In this document: one piece after another, positions 8,954-19,691 of the stretch
Layout: every line of letters starts with the position of its first letter
Position numbering within the stretch: position 1 is the stretch's first letter
Source: Gammaproteobacteria bacterium
Lineage (GTDB): Bacteria; Pseudomonadota; Gammaproteobacteria; Eutrophobiales; Eutrophobiaceae
Direction of reading: 5' to 3'
Assembly: GCA_947480335.1 (NCBI GenBank)
Contig: CANKCB010000011.1
Span: 17,819-81,818 of the forward strand
DNA length: 64,000 nt
Translations under genes and position numbers: made by a program
The notes under the pieces: model-generated
Seen by the model: only the letters and a program-made list of their open reading frames with translations
What the model was told of the DNA's origin: nothing
Database searches by the model: none

Positions 8954-10190
8954 AGCGTAATGCCTCTGCCGGCTGGGTAGTTGCGGCCTTCCATGCCGGA
9001 AAAATTGTGGCCAGCAAACTGAACAGGAAGGCTACGATGCCTATAAAAAACACATCATTCCAGTGTAAATCCGAAGGTAATTCACTTATGTAGTACACTT
9101 CAGCGGACAGGAATTTAACGTGGAACAGGTTTTCGATAGCCGGCACCAGTGTCTCCACATTCAAGGCCAGCCAGATACCACCTGCCATTCCCATCAGGAT
9201 ACCAATGACACCGATGAGCGTTCCCTGGATCATAAAAATAGCCATAATGCTGCGGGGGCTGGCACCGATGGTGCGTAATACGGCGATATCGGTCTGCTTG
9301 TCAGTCACCATCATCACCAGTGTTGAGATGATGTTAAATGCGGCAACCGCGACAATCAGGGTAAGAATGGCAAACATGACTGTTTTTTCGGTTTTCAATG
9401 CCCTGAAAAAATTTGCATGTTGTTGGGTCCAGTCGATGACACCGTATTTACCGGGTATGCCTTGCATTACTGACCGTGCGATATAGGGTGCCTGCATCAT
9501 GTCTGTCGTCATTACCCGCAGACCATCGGGCCCATCTTTCCTGAATAGTTTTTGTGCGTCTTCCATGTGTATCAGTGCCAATGAACTGTCGTACTCATGC
9601 ATGCCGATTTCGAAAATACCAACTACTGTAAATTGCTTCAGTCGGGGTAATAAACCGGCAGGAGTAGAATTGGCTGTCGGGGCGACAATTGTTACCTTGT
9701 CACCAGGGCCTACTCCCAGCGTTCCGGCCATCTCGGAACCGAGCACAATTCCGAATTGTCCTGCCTTTAATGAATCAAGTTTGCCATTGACCATTTTGGA
9801 AGCTATTTCCGAAACCTTCGGTTCTTCTTCCGGCAATATTCCCTGTATGGCAGTACCCTTGACACGTTTGTTAAAAACCAGCATCCCTTCCGCTTCAATA
9901 AATGGAGCCACCCCCTTGATTTGGGGTTGTTGACCGATTAATTCGGCTACGGGTCGCCAATCCTGCAGGGAAGAACCATATTCAATCACGACGGCATGCG
10001 ATACCATACCAAGTATCCGATTCGTTAACTCCTTTTCAAATCCGTTCATTACCGACAATACGGCAATCAGCGCCATTACTCCCAAAGCTATACCGGCCAT
10101 TGATATCATGGAGATGAAGGAAATAAAGTGGTTGCGCCGCTTGGCGCGGACATAGCGTAAACCGACAAACAGCTCGAATGGCTTGTACAT
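8946..10190 (-). CDS. lolC: Lipoprotein-releasing system permease LolC/LolE
   Basis: Inner-membrane permease of the Lol system with four membrane segments, one near residues 25-47 and three in the C-terminal third (about 270-400), flanking a large periplasmic domain. The MYKPFELFVGLRYVRAKRR start and VLSVMNGFEKEL are LolC/E hallmarks. The ATG at 10190 reproduces the family start (compare MYQP in E. coli LolC); an in-frame ATG at 10199 is the alternative. Only one LolC/E gene is present, as in the many Proteobacteria whose single permease (LolF type) replaces LolC plus LolE. Confidence 0.93.
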   Translation of the reverse strand: MYKPFELFVGLRYVRAKRRNHFISFISMISMAGIALGVMALIAVLSVMNGFEKELTNRILGMVSHAVVIEYGSSLQDWRPVAELIGQQPQIKGVAPFIEAEGMLVFNKRVKGTAIQGILPEEEPKVSEIASKMVNGKLDSLKAGQFGIVLGSEMAGTLGVGPGDKVTIVAPTANSTPAGLLPRLKQFTVVGIFEIGMHEYDSSLALIHMEDAQKLFRKDGPDGLRVMTTDMMQAPYIARSVMQGIPGKYGVIDWTQQHANFFRALKTEKTVMFAILTLIVAVAAFNIISTLVMMVTDKQTDIAVLRTIGASPRSIMAIFMIQGTLIGVIGILMGMAGGIWLALNVETLVPAIENLFHVKFLSAEVYYISELPSDLHWNDVFFIGIVAFLFSLLATIFPAWKAATTQPAEALRYE

Positions 10191-10259
10191 GAACGCCATT
10201 ATAAGCTACAAACACGGCTTATGTTAGTTCTTAAAACTGGTAAACATCTGATATTAAGC

Positions 10260-10278
10260 AATCACAATAATTGTGATT
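10260..10278. promoter_or_regulatory. Perfect palindrome in the lolC-tsaB divergent region
   Basis: Two perfect 9-base arms, AATCACAAT and ATTGTGATT, flank one central A in the 118-base gap between the divergent lolC and tsaB genes. The shape fits a dimeric repressor site. It does not match CRP (TGTGA-N6-TCACA order is reversed) or FNR consensus. Confidence 0.4.
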
Positions 10279-10318
10279 ATCGCTGTGTAAGCGCTGATCA
10301 CTGTGGCAAAATTAAGCA

Positions 10319-10984
10319 ATGAAACTATTAGCGATCGAAACCGCAACTGAAGCCTGCTCTGCTGCTGTACTGCTAGAAGGTGAAGTCCTGTTCAGGCATC
10401 AAATTGCCCCGAGACAACATACCGCACTGATTTTATCAATGGTTGATCAATTACTTCAGGATACGGGTCTGCAACTCAAGGACTTTGATGCGCTCGCCTA
10501 TGGTCGCGGGCCTGGTGCATTTACTGGCGTACGTATCGCGACAGGGGTAATTCAGGGGCTGGCTTACGGTGTGGACTTGCCAGTCATACCGGTATCAACA
10601 CTGGCCGCACTGGCACAATCCGCCGCGTCAACCGCCAGCAATATTATCAGTGCGATTGATGCACGTATGGGTGAGATATACTGGTGTCGATATGTTACCA
10701 GTGGCACAGGACTGGTAACCGCTTTGGTAGATGAACAGGTATCAAGTCCAGACCAAATTCTGATTGATGAAAATAAAAGCTATTTTGGTGTAGGCACAGG
10801 CTGGGAAACTTACCAATCCGAACTGGCAACCGTAATGGGCAAACAATTACTTGGGAGTGACGGCAATCGGTATCCGGATGCCCGTGATATCCTCAGCCTG
10901 GCAGAATATGAATATCAAAAAGGGAATACGGTATCCGCACAGGATGCCTTACCGGTATATATTCGTAACAAGGTTACCGGTTGA
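10319..10984 (+). CDS. tsaB: tRNA threonylcarbamoyladenosine biosynthesis protein TsaB
   Basis: TsaB (YeaZ) is the non-catalytic scaffold that pairs with TsaD to make the t6A modification at position 37 of ANN-decoding tRNAs. The 221 residues begin MKLLAIETATEACSAAVL and carry the ASKHA-fold segments HTALILSMVDQLL and YGRGPGAFTGVRIATGV near residues 40-80. Length and motifs match. It stands alone on the plus strand, converging on gcvP. Confidence 0.94.
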   Translation: MKLLAIETATEACSAAVLLEGEVLFRHQIAPRQHTALILSMVDQLLQDTGLQLKDFDALAYGRGPGAFTGVRIATGVIQGLAYGVDLPVIPVSTLAALAQSAASTASNIISAIDARMGEIYWCRYVTSGTGLVTALVDEQVSSPDQILIDENKSYFGVGTGWETYQSELATVMGKQLLGSDGNRYPDARDILSLAEYEYQKGNTVSAQDALPVYIRNKVTG

Positions 10985-10993
10985 ATTGACAGA

Positions 10994-13894
10994 TTATTCT
11001 TCGTAACTTTGTACGGGCATACAGCTACAAAACAAATTCTTGTCACCATAAAGATTATCGATACGTCCTACGGGTGGCCAGTACTTATCATCACGAGCTG
11101 TTTTAACAGGGAAATAAGCCTGTTGTTTTGTATAGTTTGCCGTCCAGTGGTCGCCTGTCAACAAACTGGCGGTATGGGGTGCATTCTTTAAAGGATTATC
11201 AAGTCGGTCCAACTGCCCTTTTTCAACAGAGTCTATTTCCTTACGAATTGAAATCATCGCATCACAGAATCTGTCGAGTTCGCGCTTATTCTCACTCTCG
11301 GTCGGCTCGATCATCAGCGTGTCCGCAACCGGAAATGACATGGTCGGTGCGTGAAAGCCATAATCGACCAAACGTTTCGCAACGTCTTCTACTGTAATAC
11401 CACTACTCTCTTTCAAACCTCGGAAATCAATAATGCATTCATGAGCCACCATGCCATTCTGGCCTGTATACAATACCGGATAGTATTCCGCCAACCGTTT
11501 GGCCAGGTAATTGGCATTCAATATCGCCATGATCGTTGCCTGACGCAAGCCTGCAGAGCCCATCATGGCGATATATGCCCAGGAAATCGTCAGAATACTG
11601 GCAGATCCCCAGGGTGCAGCTGAGACAGGACCAATTGTGCCATGAGAGCCTGCGGCTGGATTGACTCCGGAGACCACAGGATGATCCGGTAAAAAAGGTG
11701 CCAGATGTGACTTAACTCCGATTGGACCCATTCCTGGTCCGCCCCCACCGTGGGGTATGCTGAACGTTTTGTGCAAGTTGATATGCATAACATCTGCACC
11801 AATCTCTGCAGGACGACAAACGCCAACGAGTGCGTTCATATTTGCACCGTCCATATAAACCTGTCCGCCATTCTGATGGACAATATGACAGATATCACGC
11901 ACGGCGGACTCGAATACGCCGTGTGTTGATGGATAGGTAATCATCAATGTAGAAAGATTGGCTGAATATTTTTCGGCCTTGGAACGCAGGTCAGACAAAT
12001 CAACATTTCCATTGGCATCACAATCGACAACGACTACTTTCAGTCCAGCCATTGCCGCGCTGGCCGGATTGGTGCCGTGGGCGGATGCTGGTATCAAACA
12101 GATATCTCGATGGCTTTGTCCGCTGACTTCCTGGTATTTCCGTATCACCAGCAAACCGGCATATTCACCCTGAGAGCCGGCGTTCGGCTGCAATGAAAAG
12201 GCATTAAAGCCGGTCAAATCACATAACATATTTTCCAGCTCATTGAAAAGCTGCTGGTAACCGCCCGCCTGTTCTCGTGGTGCAAACGGATGCAGCCCAC
12301 TGAATTCCCGATAAGACAAGGCCAGCATTTCCGTGGCAGCGTTCAGTTTCATGGTACATGAACCCAGAGGAATCATCGCCCTGTCCAGAGCGATGTCTCG
12401 CCTTGCCAGCCAGTTCATATAACGCATGATCTCGGTTTCACTATGATAAAGATGAAATACTTCATGGGTCATGAAGCTGGAACGACGGATTAAACTGTCA
12501 GGAATATTGTTAATGACGATTTTATCAAGTGAATCAACATTTAGTATGGATTCATAACCGGAAGCAAATACTTGCCACAGGGCAGCAACCTCCGCTCTGG
12601 TCGTGGTTTCATCAAAGGCAATACTCAAGGAATTTTCATCTATCAAACGCAGGTTGATACCCTTGGCTCTCGCCTTGTCAACCATACTGGCTGCTTGTCC
12701 AGGTACTTTTACAAGTACTGTGTCAAAGTAGTGTTGATGGACTATCTCCAGCTTGAGTGTGTTTAGACCGTCTGCAAATATTCTGGTCAAGCGGTGAATT
12801 CTTGAAGCAATTATTTTCAGGGATTCAGGACCATGATAAATGCCATAAAAGCTGGCAATCACAGCAAGCAATACCTGTGAGGTACAGATATTACTGGTCG
12901 CCTTCTCCCGGCGAATATGCTGTTCTCTGGTCTGCAATACCATGCGCAGTGCCGGATTGCCGTGTTTGTCTATTGACACACCGATCACCCTGCCCGGCAT
13001 TTGTCGGATGAAACTTTCGCGTGTGGCAAAAAAAGCGGCGTGTGGTCCACCATAGGCCATCGGTACACCAAACCGCTGTGAATTGCCCAGTACAATATCG
13101 GCGTTCATTTCGCCAGGTGGTTTCAACAGTGTCAGACTCATCAGATCTGTGGCCACAGTGACCAGAGCATCCTGTTGGTGTGCCTGTTGGATAATTTGTT
13201 CTATGTCACGTATGACACCAGAACTGCCAGGGTATTGTAATAACAGACCAAAAACCTGTTTATTGACCAGTTCGGTACCGGCATCACCAACGATAACCTC
13301 AAAGCCGAAGTAGTGAGCACGTGTTTTGATTACAGCAATGGTTTGTGGATGACAGTCTTGATCTACAAAATAGGCAGATGATTTCTTCTTGCTGAGCCGT
13401 TTTGACATGGCCATCGCTTCAGCTGCCGCAGTGGCTTCATCTAATAAGGACGCATTGGCAATTTCCATTCCTGTCAGATCAATGATCATTTGCTGAAAGT
13501 TGAGTAAAGCTTCCAGTCTGCCCTGGCTGATTTCAGCCTGATATGGCGTGTAGGCCGTATACCAGGATGGATTTTCGAGAATATTGCGTTTGATGACCGC
13601 CGGAATAATCGTATCGTAGTAACCCATGCCGATCATGGACTTGAAAACCTGGTTTTTATTCTTCATTAACTGCAAGGCATTCACCACATCGGTTTCACTC
13701 AGCGCATTATTTAACGTATATGGCTGGCTGGCGAGTATGGCTTTGGGCAAGGCTTTCGCGATGATGTCTTCAGCTTTTGTCAGTCCCAGTAACTTGCAGA
13801 TTTCAGCAATCTGTTCGGGGGCTGAACCAATATGGCGACGTATGAAATCACCATGCATTTCCAGAGTTTCAAGTGAACTGGGTATAACTGACAT
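10994..13894 (-). CDS. gcvP: Glycine dehydrogenase (decarboxylating), P-protein
   Basis: PLP enzyme that decarboxylates glycine and passes the methylamine to the lipoyl arm of GcvH. This is the single-chain form, about 966 residues. The PLP lysine lies in [16 protein letters not shown] near residue 707, the equivalent of Lys706 in E. coli; GMGYY near 95 and NAGSQGEY near 575 are also typical. The frame is open to 13996, but the ATG at 13894 gives the family start ([23 protein letters not shown]); the longer start would overlap gcvH. It is the last gene of gcvT-gcvH-gcvP. Confidence 0.96.
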   Translation of the reverse strand: MSVIPSSLETLEMHGDFIRRHIGSAPEQIAEICKLLGLTKAEDIIAKALPKAILASQPYTLNNALSETDVVNALQLMKNKNQVFKSMIGMGYYDTIIPAVIKRNILENPSWYTAYTPYQAEISQGRLEALLNFQQMIIDLTGMEIANASLLDEATAAAEAMAMSKRLSKKKSSAYFVDQDCHPQTIAVIKTRAHYFGFEVIVGDAGTELVNKQVFGLLLQYPGSSGVIRDIEQIIQQAHQQDALVTVATDLMSLTLLKPPGEMNADIVLGNSQRFGVPMAYGGPHAAFFATRESFIRQMPGRVIGVSIDKHGNPALRMVLQTREQHIRREKATSNICTSQVLLAVIASFYGIYHGPESLKIIASRIHRLTRIFADGLNTLKLEIVHQHYFDTVLVKVPGQAASMVDKARAKGINLRLIDENSLSIAFDETTTRAEVAALWQVFASGYESILNVDSLDKIVINNIPDSLIRRSSFMTHEVFHLYHSETEIMRYMNWLARRDIALDRAMIPLGSCTMKLNAATEMLALSYREFSGLHPFAPREQAGGYQQLFNELENMLCDLTGFNAFSLQPNAGSQGEYAGLLVIRKYQEVSGQSHRDICLIPASAHGTNPASAAMAGLKVVVVDCDANGNVDLSDLRSKAEKYSANLSTLMITYPSTHGVFESAVRDICHIVHQNGGQVYMDGANMNALVGVCRPAEIGADVMHINLHKTFSIPHGGGGPGMGPIGVKSHLAPFLPDHPVVSGVNPAAGSHGTIGPVSAAPWGSASILTISWAYIAMMGSAGLRQATIMAILNANYLAKRLAEYYPVLYTGQNGMVAHECIIDFRGLKESSGITVEDVAKRLVDYGFHAPTMSFPVADTLMIEPTESENKRELDRFCDAMISIRKEIDSVEKGQLDRLDNPLKNAPHTASLLTGDHWTANYTKQQAYFPVKTARDDKYWPPVGRIDNLYGDKNLFCSCMPVQSYEE

Positions 13895-13958
13895 GCTGTT
13901 TGTTTCCAGAACCGGGTTAATTGAATGCTTGGTCGTATGACCTGTTGTTATGTACTGG

Positions 13959-14336
13959 CTACAGACCACCGATATATTCGTGGTACTGGCTTTCATCCAT
14001 CAACTCTTCCAGATCATCAAGATTTTCCGGGATGATCTTCAGAAACCAGCCGTCTCCCAACGGGTCGGTATTGACCAGTTCAGGCTCTTCAGTCAAACGG
14101 ACATTAACTTCAACGACTTCACCGGCAACCGGCACCTTGACATCTCCTGCCGCCTTGACCGACTCGACCACAGCCATTTCCTTGCCAGCTTCAAAACTGG
14201 TACCGGCTTCCGGTAATTCCACGTATACAACATCACCCAGTTGTTCCTGGGCATAGTCAGTAATGCCAACCGTGACACTGCCGTCATTTTCAAGTCTTAG
14301 CCATTCATGATCATCTGTAAATTTTATTGTACTCAT
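13959..14336 (-). CDS. gcvH: Glycine cleavage system H protein
   Basis: A 125-residue lipoyl carrier that shuttles the aminomethyl group between GcvP, GcvT and dihydrolipoamide dehydrogenase. The lipoylated lysine is in [10 protein letters not shown] at about residue 61. The N-terminal [11 protein letters not shown] is diagnostic. It lies between gcvT (17-base gap) and gcvP on the same strand. Confidence 0.97.
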   Translation of the reverse strand: MSTIKFTDDHEWLRLENDGSVTVGITDYAQEQLGDVVYVELPEAGTSFEAGKEMAVVESVKAAGDVKVPVAGEVVEVNVRLTEEPELVNTDPLGDGWFLKIIPENLDDLEELMDESQYHEYIGGL

Positions 14337-14353
14337 AAATTTTCTCTTGGTTG

Positions 14354-15496
14354 CTAGCGGAACTTTCTGTAATAACGATGTTTAACAAAAGGTAAATCCG
14401 TACTAATGATTCGATGGCGCTGGTTACGGATCTCCACCGTGTAACTTAAATGTGTGTCAGGGATATTCCGGACAAAACCCATGGCGACAGGTCCTGCAAA
14501 GGTCTGTCCATAAGCTCCGCTGGTAATTATACCTGTAATTTTACCCTCGCCGTCATAAATTGAGATGCCATCACGCAGGGGTATTTTACCCTCCGGCCTG
14601 AATCCTTTCAGAATCTTTTTCGGGCCATGAATGACTTGCGACAGAATAATATTCGCTCCGGGGAAACGGGCGAATTCGGGATTGTCTGACCGGTATTTTT
14701 TCGCAATCACCCAGGTCAAACCAGCCTCAATCGGAGTCGTCGATTCGTCCAGTTCATGTCCATAAAGACTTAATCCAGCTTCCAGTCTTAAACTGTCTCG
14801 TGCACCCAGTCCTATCGGTTTAACCTCTGGATTATCCAGCAATAGCCTGGCCAGGGTTTCAACTTCAGTATTATCAGTCGAGATTTCATAACCATCTTCA
14901 CCGGTATAGCCACATCGATGAACCAGACACTCAATTCCTGCCAGCGTGGAAGTGGTAGCACCCAGAAAGGGCAATTCAGCCAGGCGGGAATCCAGTCTGG
15001 CCATAACAGTGGAAGCCGTAGGCCCCTGTATCGCCAGCAATCCCTTGTTCGTAAGATGCGTAAGTGCGCAGTCAGCGGGCAATTGACTCTGTAAATAGTC
15101 AAAATCGTGCTGTTTGCGTGAAGCATTTACTACCAGAAAATAATGGTCAGGCATACGCGTGATCATTAAATCATCAATCACACCGCCTTCAGCGTTGGTC
15201 AACACACTGTAACGCTGCTGTCCAGGCACTAACCCTTTAATATCACCCGGAACCAGACTTTCCAGCCACTCTGCCGCATTCTCGCCTTCGAGTCGTATCT
15301 GGCCCATATGGGAGATATCAAACAGACCAGCCTGGGTTCGGGTATGTTCGTGTTCGGCACGTATTCCTGCCGGATATTGTACTGGCATTTCATAACCGGC
15401 AAACGGTACCATTCTGGCACCCAGTTGCAAATGCAAGGAGTAAAGCGGCGTGCGCCTGACTTCAGATGACCCGTGGGCCGCGACAAGTTCGTCCAT
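14354..15496 (-). CDS. gcvT: Aminomethyltransferase (glycine cleavage T protein)
   Basis: GcvT transfers the methylene group from GcvH to tetrahydrofolate. The 380 residues carry RRTPLYSLHLQLGARMVPFAGYEMPVQY near 14-41, FDISHMGQI near 60-70, RCGYTGEDGYEI near 190 and GLGARDSLRLEAGL near 230, matching the family along its length. It is first in the gcvT-gcvH-gcvP operon. The leader shared with the divergent asnS shows no recognisable tandem glycine riboswitch, only a GCAGCC/GGCTGC hairpin with a 10-base loop at 15550-15571. Confidence 0.96.
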   Translation of the reverse strand: MDELVAAHGSSEVRRTPLYSLHLQLGARMVPFAGYEMPVQYPAGIRAEHEHTRTQAGLFDISHMGQIRLEGENAAEWLESLVPGDIKGLVPGQQRYSVLTNAEGGVIDDLMITRMPDHYFLVVNASRKQHDFDYLQSQLPADCALTHLTNKGLLAIQGPTASTVMARLDSRLAELPFLGATTSTLAGIECLVHRCGYTGEDGYEISTDNTEVETLARLLLDNPEVKPIGLGARDSLRLEAGLSLYGHELDESTTPIEAGLTWVIAKKYRSDNPEFARFPGANIILSQVIHGPKKILKGFRPEGKIPLRDGISIYDGEGKITGIITSGAYGQTFAGPVAMGFVRNIPDTHLSYTVEIRNQRHRIISTDLPFVKHRYYRKFR

Positions 15497-15609
15497 GATG
15501 AATCTGTTAATTTAGCCCGATTTGTTATCTAATTAGTGACAAGGATTCAGCAGCCTTTATTTCCTGGCTGCAATTGTTTATTTCACCTGTTTATCATACA
15601 GAAATATCC

Positions 15610-16995
15610 ATGACACATAAACATCGCATTGCTGATTTATTGAATTCTGAATCTCCACTGGAACAGATTACCGTTCAGGGTTGGGTACGTACACGGCGTG
15701 ATTCACGGGACTTCTCCTTTATTGAGCTAAATGATGGTTCCTGCCTGGCCAATATTCAGGTGATTGCTGAGCAGACAATACCCGGTTTTGAATCTATTAC
15801 ACTGATGACCACAGGATCGGCTATTTCCTTGCGGGCTGACCTGATCGCTTCTCCAGGCAAAGGACAACGCTGGGAGTTGAAGGCGACCCGTCTCGAACTG
15901 CTGGGAGCCGCACCGGAAGATTTCCCCTTGCAGAAAAAACGACATAGCGATGAATTTCTCCGAACAATTGCCCATTTACGTCCTCGCACTAACAAATACG
16001 GCGCCATGTTCAGGATACGAGCCCGCCTGGCACAGGCTATCCATGACTTTTTCAATTCCAGGGGGGTTTACTGGATACATACGCCAGTAATTACAGGTGC
16101 CGATTGCGAAGGGGCGGGAGAGATGTTTCATGTCACAACACTGGATCTGGCTAAAGTACCGCTGCAAGACAGTAAGGTGAATTTCGACAAGGACTTCTTT
16201 GGCAAGGAAGCCAATCTGACTGTCTCAGGTCAGCTGTCGGTTGAAACGTTCTGTCTCAGTTTGGGCAAGGTATATACCTTTGGCCCGACATTTCGTGCGG
16301 AAAATTCCAATACCAGTCGACATATTGCAGAATTCTGGATGGTTGAGCCTGAAGTAGCATTTGCGGATCTGAATGATAATATGGCGCTGGGACAGGAATT
16401 AATCAAATATCTGGTGCACTTTGTCATGAATAACTGTGCTGACGATCTGGACTTGTTTGCCCGATTTGTTGACCCCACACTGATGCAACGACTTTGCAAT
16501 ATCGCTGGAGAAGACTTCCCCCGCGTCAGCTATACCGATGCTGTGTCTATATTGCAGCAATCCAACCACAATTTTGTATATCGACCGGAATGGGGTAAAG
16601 ATTTGCAATCAGAGCATGAGCGATTTTTAACCGAAGAATATTTTCAGCGGCCAGTGATCGTTCATGACTACCCGAAACAGATAAAGGCATTCTACATGCG
16701 TCAAAACGACGATGACAAAACCGTGGCCGCAATGGATGTTCTGGTACCGTCCATTGGAGAAATAATTGGTGGCAGCCAACGTGAGGAACGTCTGCACAAG
16801 CTCGAAACGAGAATAATTGAACTCGGGTTGAAACCTGCCGATTACTGGTGGTATCTGGATACCCGTAAATACGGCAGTGTCCAGCATGCCGGATTTGGTA
16901 TGGGTTTTGAGCGATTATTGATGTTGGTAACTGGCGTCAGTAATATCCGGGATGTTATTCCTTTTCCCAGAACCCCAAGACAGCTAGACTTCTAG
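15610..16995 (+). CDS. asnS: Asparaginyl-tRNA synthetase
   Basis: Class II aminoacyl-tRNA synthetase charging tRNA-Asn directly. Of the possible starts, ATG at 15610 gives MTHKHRIADLLN and a 461-residue protein, the normal size; the open frame upstream to 15574 is unlikely to be translated. N-terminal OB-fold anticodon domain (VQGWVRTRRDSRDFSFIELNDG), then catalytic motifs: FRAENSNTSRHIAEFWMVEPE (motif 2) and GFGMGFERLLMLV (motif 3) near the C-terminus. Confidence 0.96.
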   Translation: MTHKHRIADLLNSESPLEQITVQGWVRTRRDSRDFSFIELNDGSCLANIQVIAEQTIPGFESITLMTTGSAISLRADLIASPGKGQRWELKATRLELLGAAPEDFPLQKKRHSDEFLRTIAHLRPRTNKYGAMFRIRARLAQAIHDFFNSRGVYWIHTPVITGADCEGAGEMFHVTTLDLAKVPLQDSKVNFDKDFFGKEANLTVSGQLSVETFCLSLGKVYTFGPTFRAENSNTSRHIAEFWMVEPEVAFADLNDNMALGQELIKYLVHFVMNNCADDLDLFARFVDPTLMQRLCNIAGEDFPRVSYTDAVSILQQSNHNFVYRPEWGKDLQSEHERFLTEEYFQRPVIVHDYPKQIKAFYMRQNDDDKTVAAMDVLVPSIGEIIGGSQREERLHKLETRIIELGLKPADYWWYLDTRKYGSVQHAGFGMGFERLLMLVTGVSNIRDVIPFPRTPRQLDF

Positions 16996-17069
16996 ACTGT
17001 ATCTGATCTGTATTTTGATGAACACGCTATCAACGATGGCAGTTTCACGCGGATATGTCATAATTTTTC

Positions 17070-18350
17070 ATGGAATCTAAAACCAATACCTTACTGGCAA
17101 GGCGAAAGATTGAGGTCTTGCTGAATCAGGCGCCGGTGGCGATGTCAGCCGGCGTGGTAGCTGCATTAATCAGTACCGTTTCATTCTGGCATACCAGCGA
17201 ACGCAATATTGTTGCTGGATGGTTTATTCTCTATACGCTGATTTTTCCTGTAAGGTATTTATTGATTACCCGTTTTAACCTTACACCAATAAGTAACAGA
17301 AATTACAGCCTGGCGCTGAATTCCCATCTGCTATTTTCAACTCTGGCCGGATTGTTATGGTCCGCATTGGGCATCTACCTGCTTTCCAGTCTGCAAGCTT
17401 TTGACAGCTTTATCATACTGTTAATGATAGGTGGGCTAATAGCCGGTGCGGCGGCCACTCACAGCGTGATTCTCACAGCCTATTTTACTTTTAGCGTGGC
17501 CGTTGCCCTGCCCTTAATCGTTTTTCTGTTTACCAGTGCCGAACCCGGGCTGAATATGTTTGGTCTTATCCTGGGTGTATTTGTGATTTTTCTAAGTTTT
17601 ACCGCGTACAGGCTGAACAAACTGGTTGGCAAGTCCCTCTCCCTGCAATTTGACAACCTAGAATTACTCGCCGAACTGGAAAAGGAAAAAAACCAGGTTA
17701 ACAGCTTGTATAAAGATCTGGAAATAGACCTCGCTAAATGCAAACTGGCTGAAGAACAACTGACTCGAGAAAAGGAGAAAGCGGAACAGCTGGCCCAATC
17801 GTTACTGGCGATATCTACGCTGGACGGACTGACTGGTATCCCTAACCGTCGCCATTTTGATTCAATTATAGCCAGGGAATGGAACCGGGCCAGTCGTACC
17901 AATACTCCGTTATCCCTGATTTTATGTGATATCGACCATTTCAAGGCCTATAACGATCATTATGGTCATCAAAAAGGCGACAATGTACTGGTAAGGATTG
18001 CAAACCTGCTGCAAGAAAACGCGCGGCGAGAAGGCGATCTTGCTGCACGGTATGGTGGTGAGGAGTTTGTAGTGGTTTTACCGGCGACCAGTGTGGATAA
18101 CGCACGCATGATTGCTGAACAGATGCGCGTTGCAATTGAGGAGTTGAGTATTCCGCACAAATTCTCACCCAGTGAAAATATCGTCACGGCGAGCTTTGGT
18201 GTGGCAACACTGTCGCCTAGACCTGATCAGCATCTGGGTGAGTTGATTGCCAAGGCTGACAAAGCGATGTATCAAGCTAAACAAAAAGGGCGCAATCATG
18301 TGATGGTGGCTGCAGATAACACTCGAAAGAATCCGGAAAAACCGGAATAG
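17070..18350 (+). CDS. Membrane-bound diguanylate cyclase (GGDEF domain)
   Basis: Makes cyclic di-GMP. The N-terminal 190 residues hold about six hydrophobic membrane segments with no recognised sensor family. A charged coiled coil follows at about 190-245, then a GGDEF domain starting at DGLTGIPNRRHFD. The active site is ARYGGEEF (GGEEF near 328-332), so it should be catalytic, and REGD just before it is an RxxD inhibitory site, placed as in PleD, which suggests product feedback. It stands alone between asnS and the convergent glnE; the signal cannot be guessed. Confidence 0.9.
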   Translation: MESKTNTLLARRKIEVLLNQAPVAMSAGVVAALISTVSFWHTSERNIVAGWFILYTLIFPVRYLLITRFNLTPISNRNYSLALNSHLLFSTLAGLLWSALGIYLLSSLQAFDSFIILLMIGGLIAGAAATHSVILTAYFTFSVAVALPLIVFLFTSAEPGLNMFGLILGVFVIFLSFTAYRLNKLVGKSLSLQFDNLELLAELEKEKNQVNSLYKDLEIDLAKCKLAEEQLTREKEKAEQLAQSLLAISTLDGLTGIPNRRHFDSIIAREWNRASRTNTPLSLILCDIDHFKAYNDHYGHQKGDNVLVRIANLLQENARREGDLAARYGGEEFVVVLPATSVDNARMIAEQMRVAIEELSIPHKFSPSENIVTASFGVATLSPRPDQHLGELIAKADKAMYQAKQKGRNHVMVAADNTRKNPEKPE

Positions 18351-18387
18351 AATCTGTTCGTCATACGTGGCCGAGATCAAAAGAACT

Positions 18388-19689
18388 TCAAATCATTACC
18401 TTTTCGTAAATCCTGCGTACCGAATGCGTGACAGTCTCAAATTCATCCAGAAAGCGGTTAAGGTTGTCTCCATGCCCCATAGCCCTGGACAATGCAATGT
18501 TATCCGAATCCATCGCCTTGAATGAATCGACAGATTTCATATCAAACAAACGCAGACACATTTCAGTTTTTTTAAGATAGTTGTAATGCGCAACTAGATT
18601 GACGGAAGTCTCCCTGTCTATCAAGCCACACTTACTCATGACTTCCAGCGCCGTTCTGGTACTGCACACTTGCAACTCCCTGTACTGATGACCGTATCCA
18701 AGCTGGTAATAGTGTGAAATAAAATCGATATCCATAATTCCACCAAAACCGCGTTTTATTTCATACCTGCCCTTGGGACTACCCAATTCCTTTTGTACCC
18801 TTGCGCGCATGGATATTATTTCTTTACATAATAGTTGTCTGTCATAGGGTTTGTATAAACTGTCATTGACAGTTTCCATGATGATATTAACACTGTCATT
18901 ATATTTTATAACAGGACGGCAACGGGTCATCATTTGCCTCTCCCAAATATCACGACTCCCCTCATGGTATTCTTTAAAGGATTGATAAGAAGTTACTAGC
19001 AAGCCCGCATTGCCATGCGGCCTGAGACGCATATCGAATTCATACAGGGAACCGGTGGAGGCTGGTTGGGCGATCATGCGTAGTAACATTCTTGCAGATT
19101 TACCCAGTTGCTCATGTAAATCCTGATCCTTGCCGTCATACAGGAAAATCAGATCCAGATCAGAGCCGAATGTCATTTCATAACCGGCCATTCTACCCAT
19201 GGCGAGCACAGAAACCGGGAATTGTTCATAACCCGGAAGCATCCGTATAGATTGTATTAGCATATCCAGAGTCACTTCTGCCAGCAGGGTTAATGAATAT
19301 TCAAGCTGTTCAATGGAGAATCGGGACTGCAGGTATTCAACCAGATACTGCAGCATCATTCCATTTTTCAAAATTCGTAATTGATTAACTCTGGCTTCGA
19401 AGTCGTCATGTATGAGACAAGCGGCTAACTGTCTGCCCAAATTCGTGTAATCAGGTAGTCCCTGCGGCTCCTGATTGATAATCGACAATGCGCTTTCCCC
19501 GACAGCAAATACATACCGTGTAAAATACCAGCTGGATCCAAATATTCCGGCAAGCACATCAAGATTGACACTTTGCTCATTCCAGTTTTCCTGTTCACAT
19601 AACTTTAACCATCGCTCCAGACTGTTTCTTGCTGTCTGCTCATGCCAGGTTTGTGCCAGCGCGACCTCGATATTTTTTTCAGAAACCAT
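18388..19689 (-). CDS. glnE: Glutamine synthetase adenylyltransferase, C-terminal (AT) half
   Basis: Second half of a split GlnE. It carries one nucleotidyltransferase domain: VLAMGRMAGYEMTFGSDLDLIFLYDG at about residues 161-186 with the catalytic D-x-D, then GRYEIKRGFGGIMDIDF near 310 and a helical C-terminus. In the E. coli enzyme this half adenylylates glutamine synthetase. The ATG at 19689 follows the stop of the N-terminal half by two bases (TGA-TT-ATG) in another frame, without a visible ribosome binding site, so reinitiation or coupling is likely. A TTG at 19695 is also open. The halves are 434 and 433 residues, shorter together than E. coli GlnE (946). Either natural fission or an indel is possible. 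Confidence 0.85.
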   Translation of the reverse strand: MVSEKNIEVALAQTWHEQTARNSLERWLKLCEQENWNEQSVNLDVLAGIFGSSWYFTRYVFAVGESALSIINQEPQGLPDYTNLGRQLAACLIHDDFEARVNQLRILKNGMMLQYLVEYLQSRFSIEQLEYSLTLLAEVTLDMLIQSIRMLPGYEQFPVSVLAMGRMAGYEMTFGSDLDLIFLYDGKDQDLHEQLGKSARMLLRMIAQPASTGSLYEFDMRLRPHGNAGLLVTSYQSFKEYHEGSRDIWERQMMTRCRPVIKYNDSVNIIMETVNDSLYKPYDRQLLCKEIISMRARVQKELGSPKGRYEIKRGFGGIMDIDFISHYYQLGYGHQYRELQVCSTRTALEVMSKCGLIDRETSVNLVAHYNYLKKTEMCLRLFDMKSVDSFKAMDSDNIALSRAMGHGDNLNRFLDEFETVTHSVRRIYEKVMI

Positions 19690-19691
19690 AA

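Noticed and set aside
9205..9933. Plus-strand frames opposite lolC and similar long antisense frames opposite uvrB and maeB
   Set aside because: They are shadows of strongly conserved genes on the other strand and resemble no protein family.
13894..13996. Longer gcvP start with 34 extra residues
   Set aside because: The extension overlaps gcvH and is not found in the family; ATG 13894 gives the normal N-terminus.
15497..15609. Glycine riboswitch in front of gcvT
   Set aside because: None of the conserved tandem aptamer segments is visible; only a simple hairpin is present.
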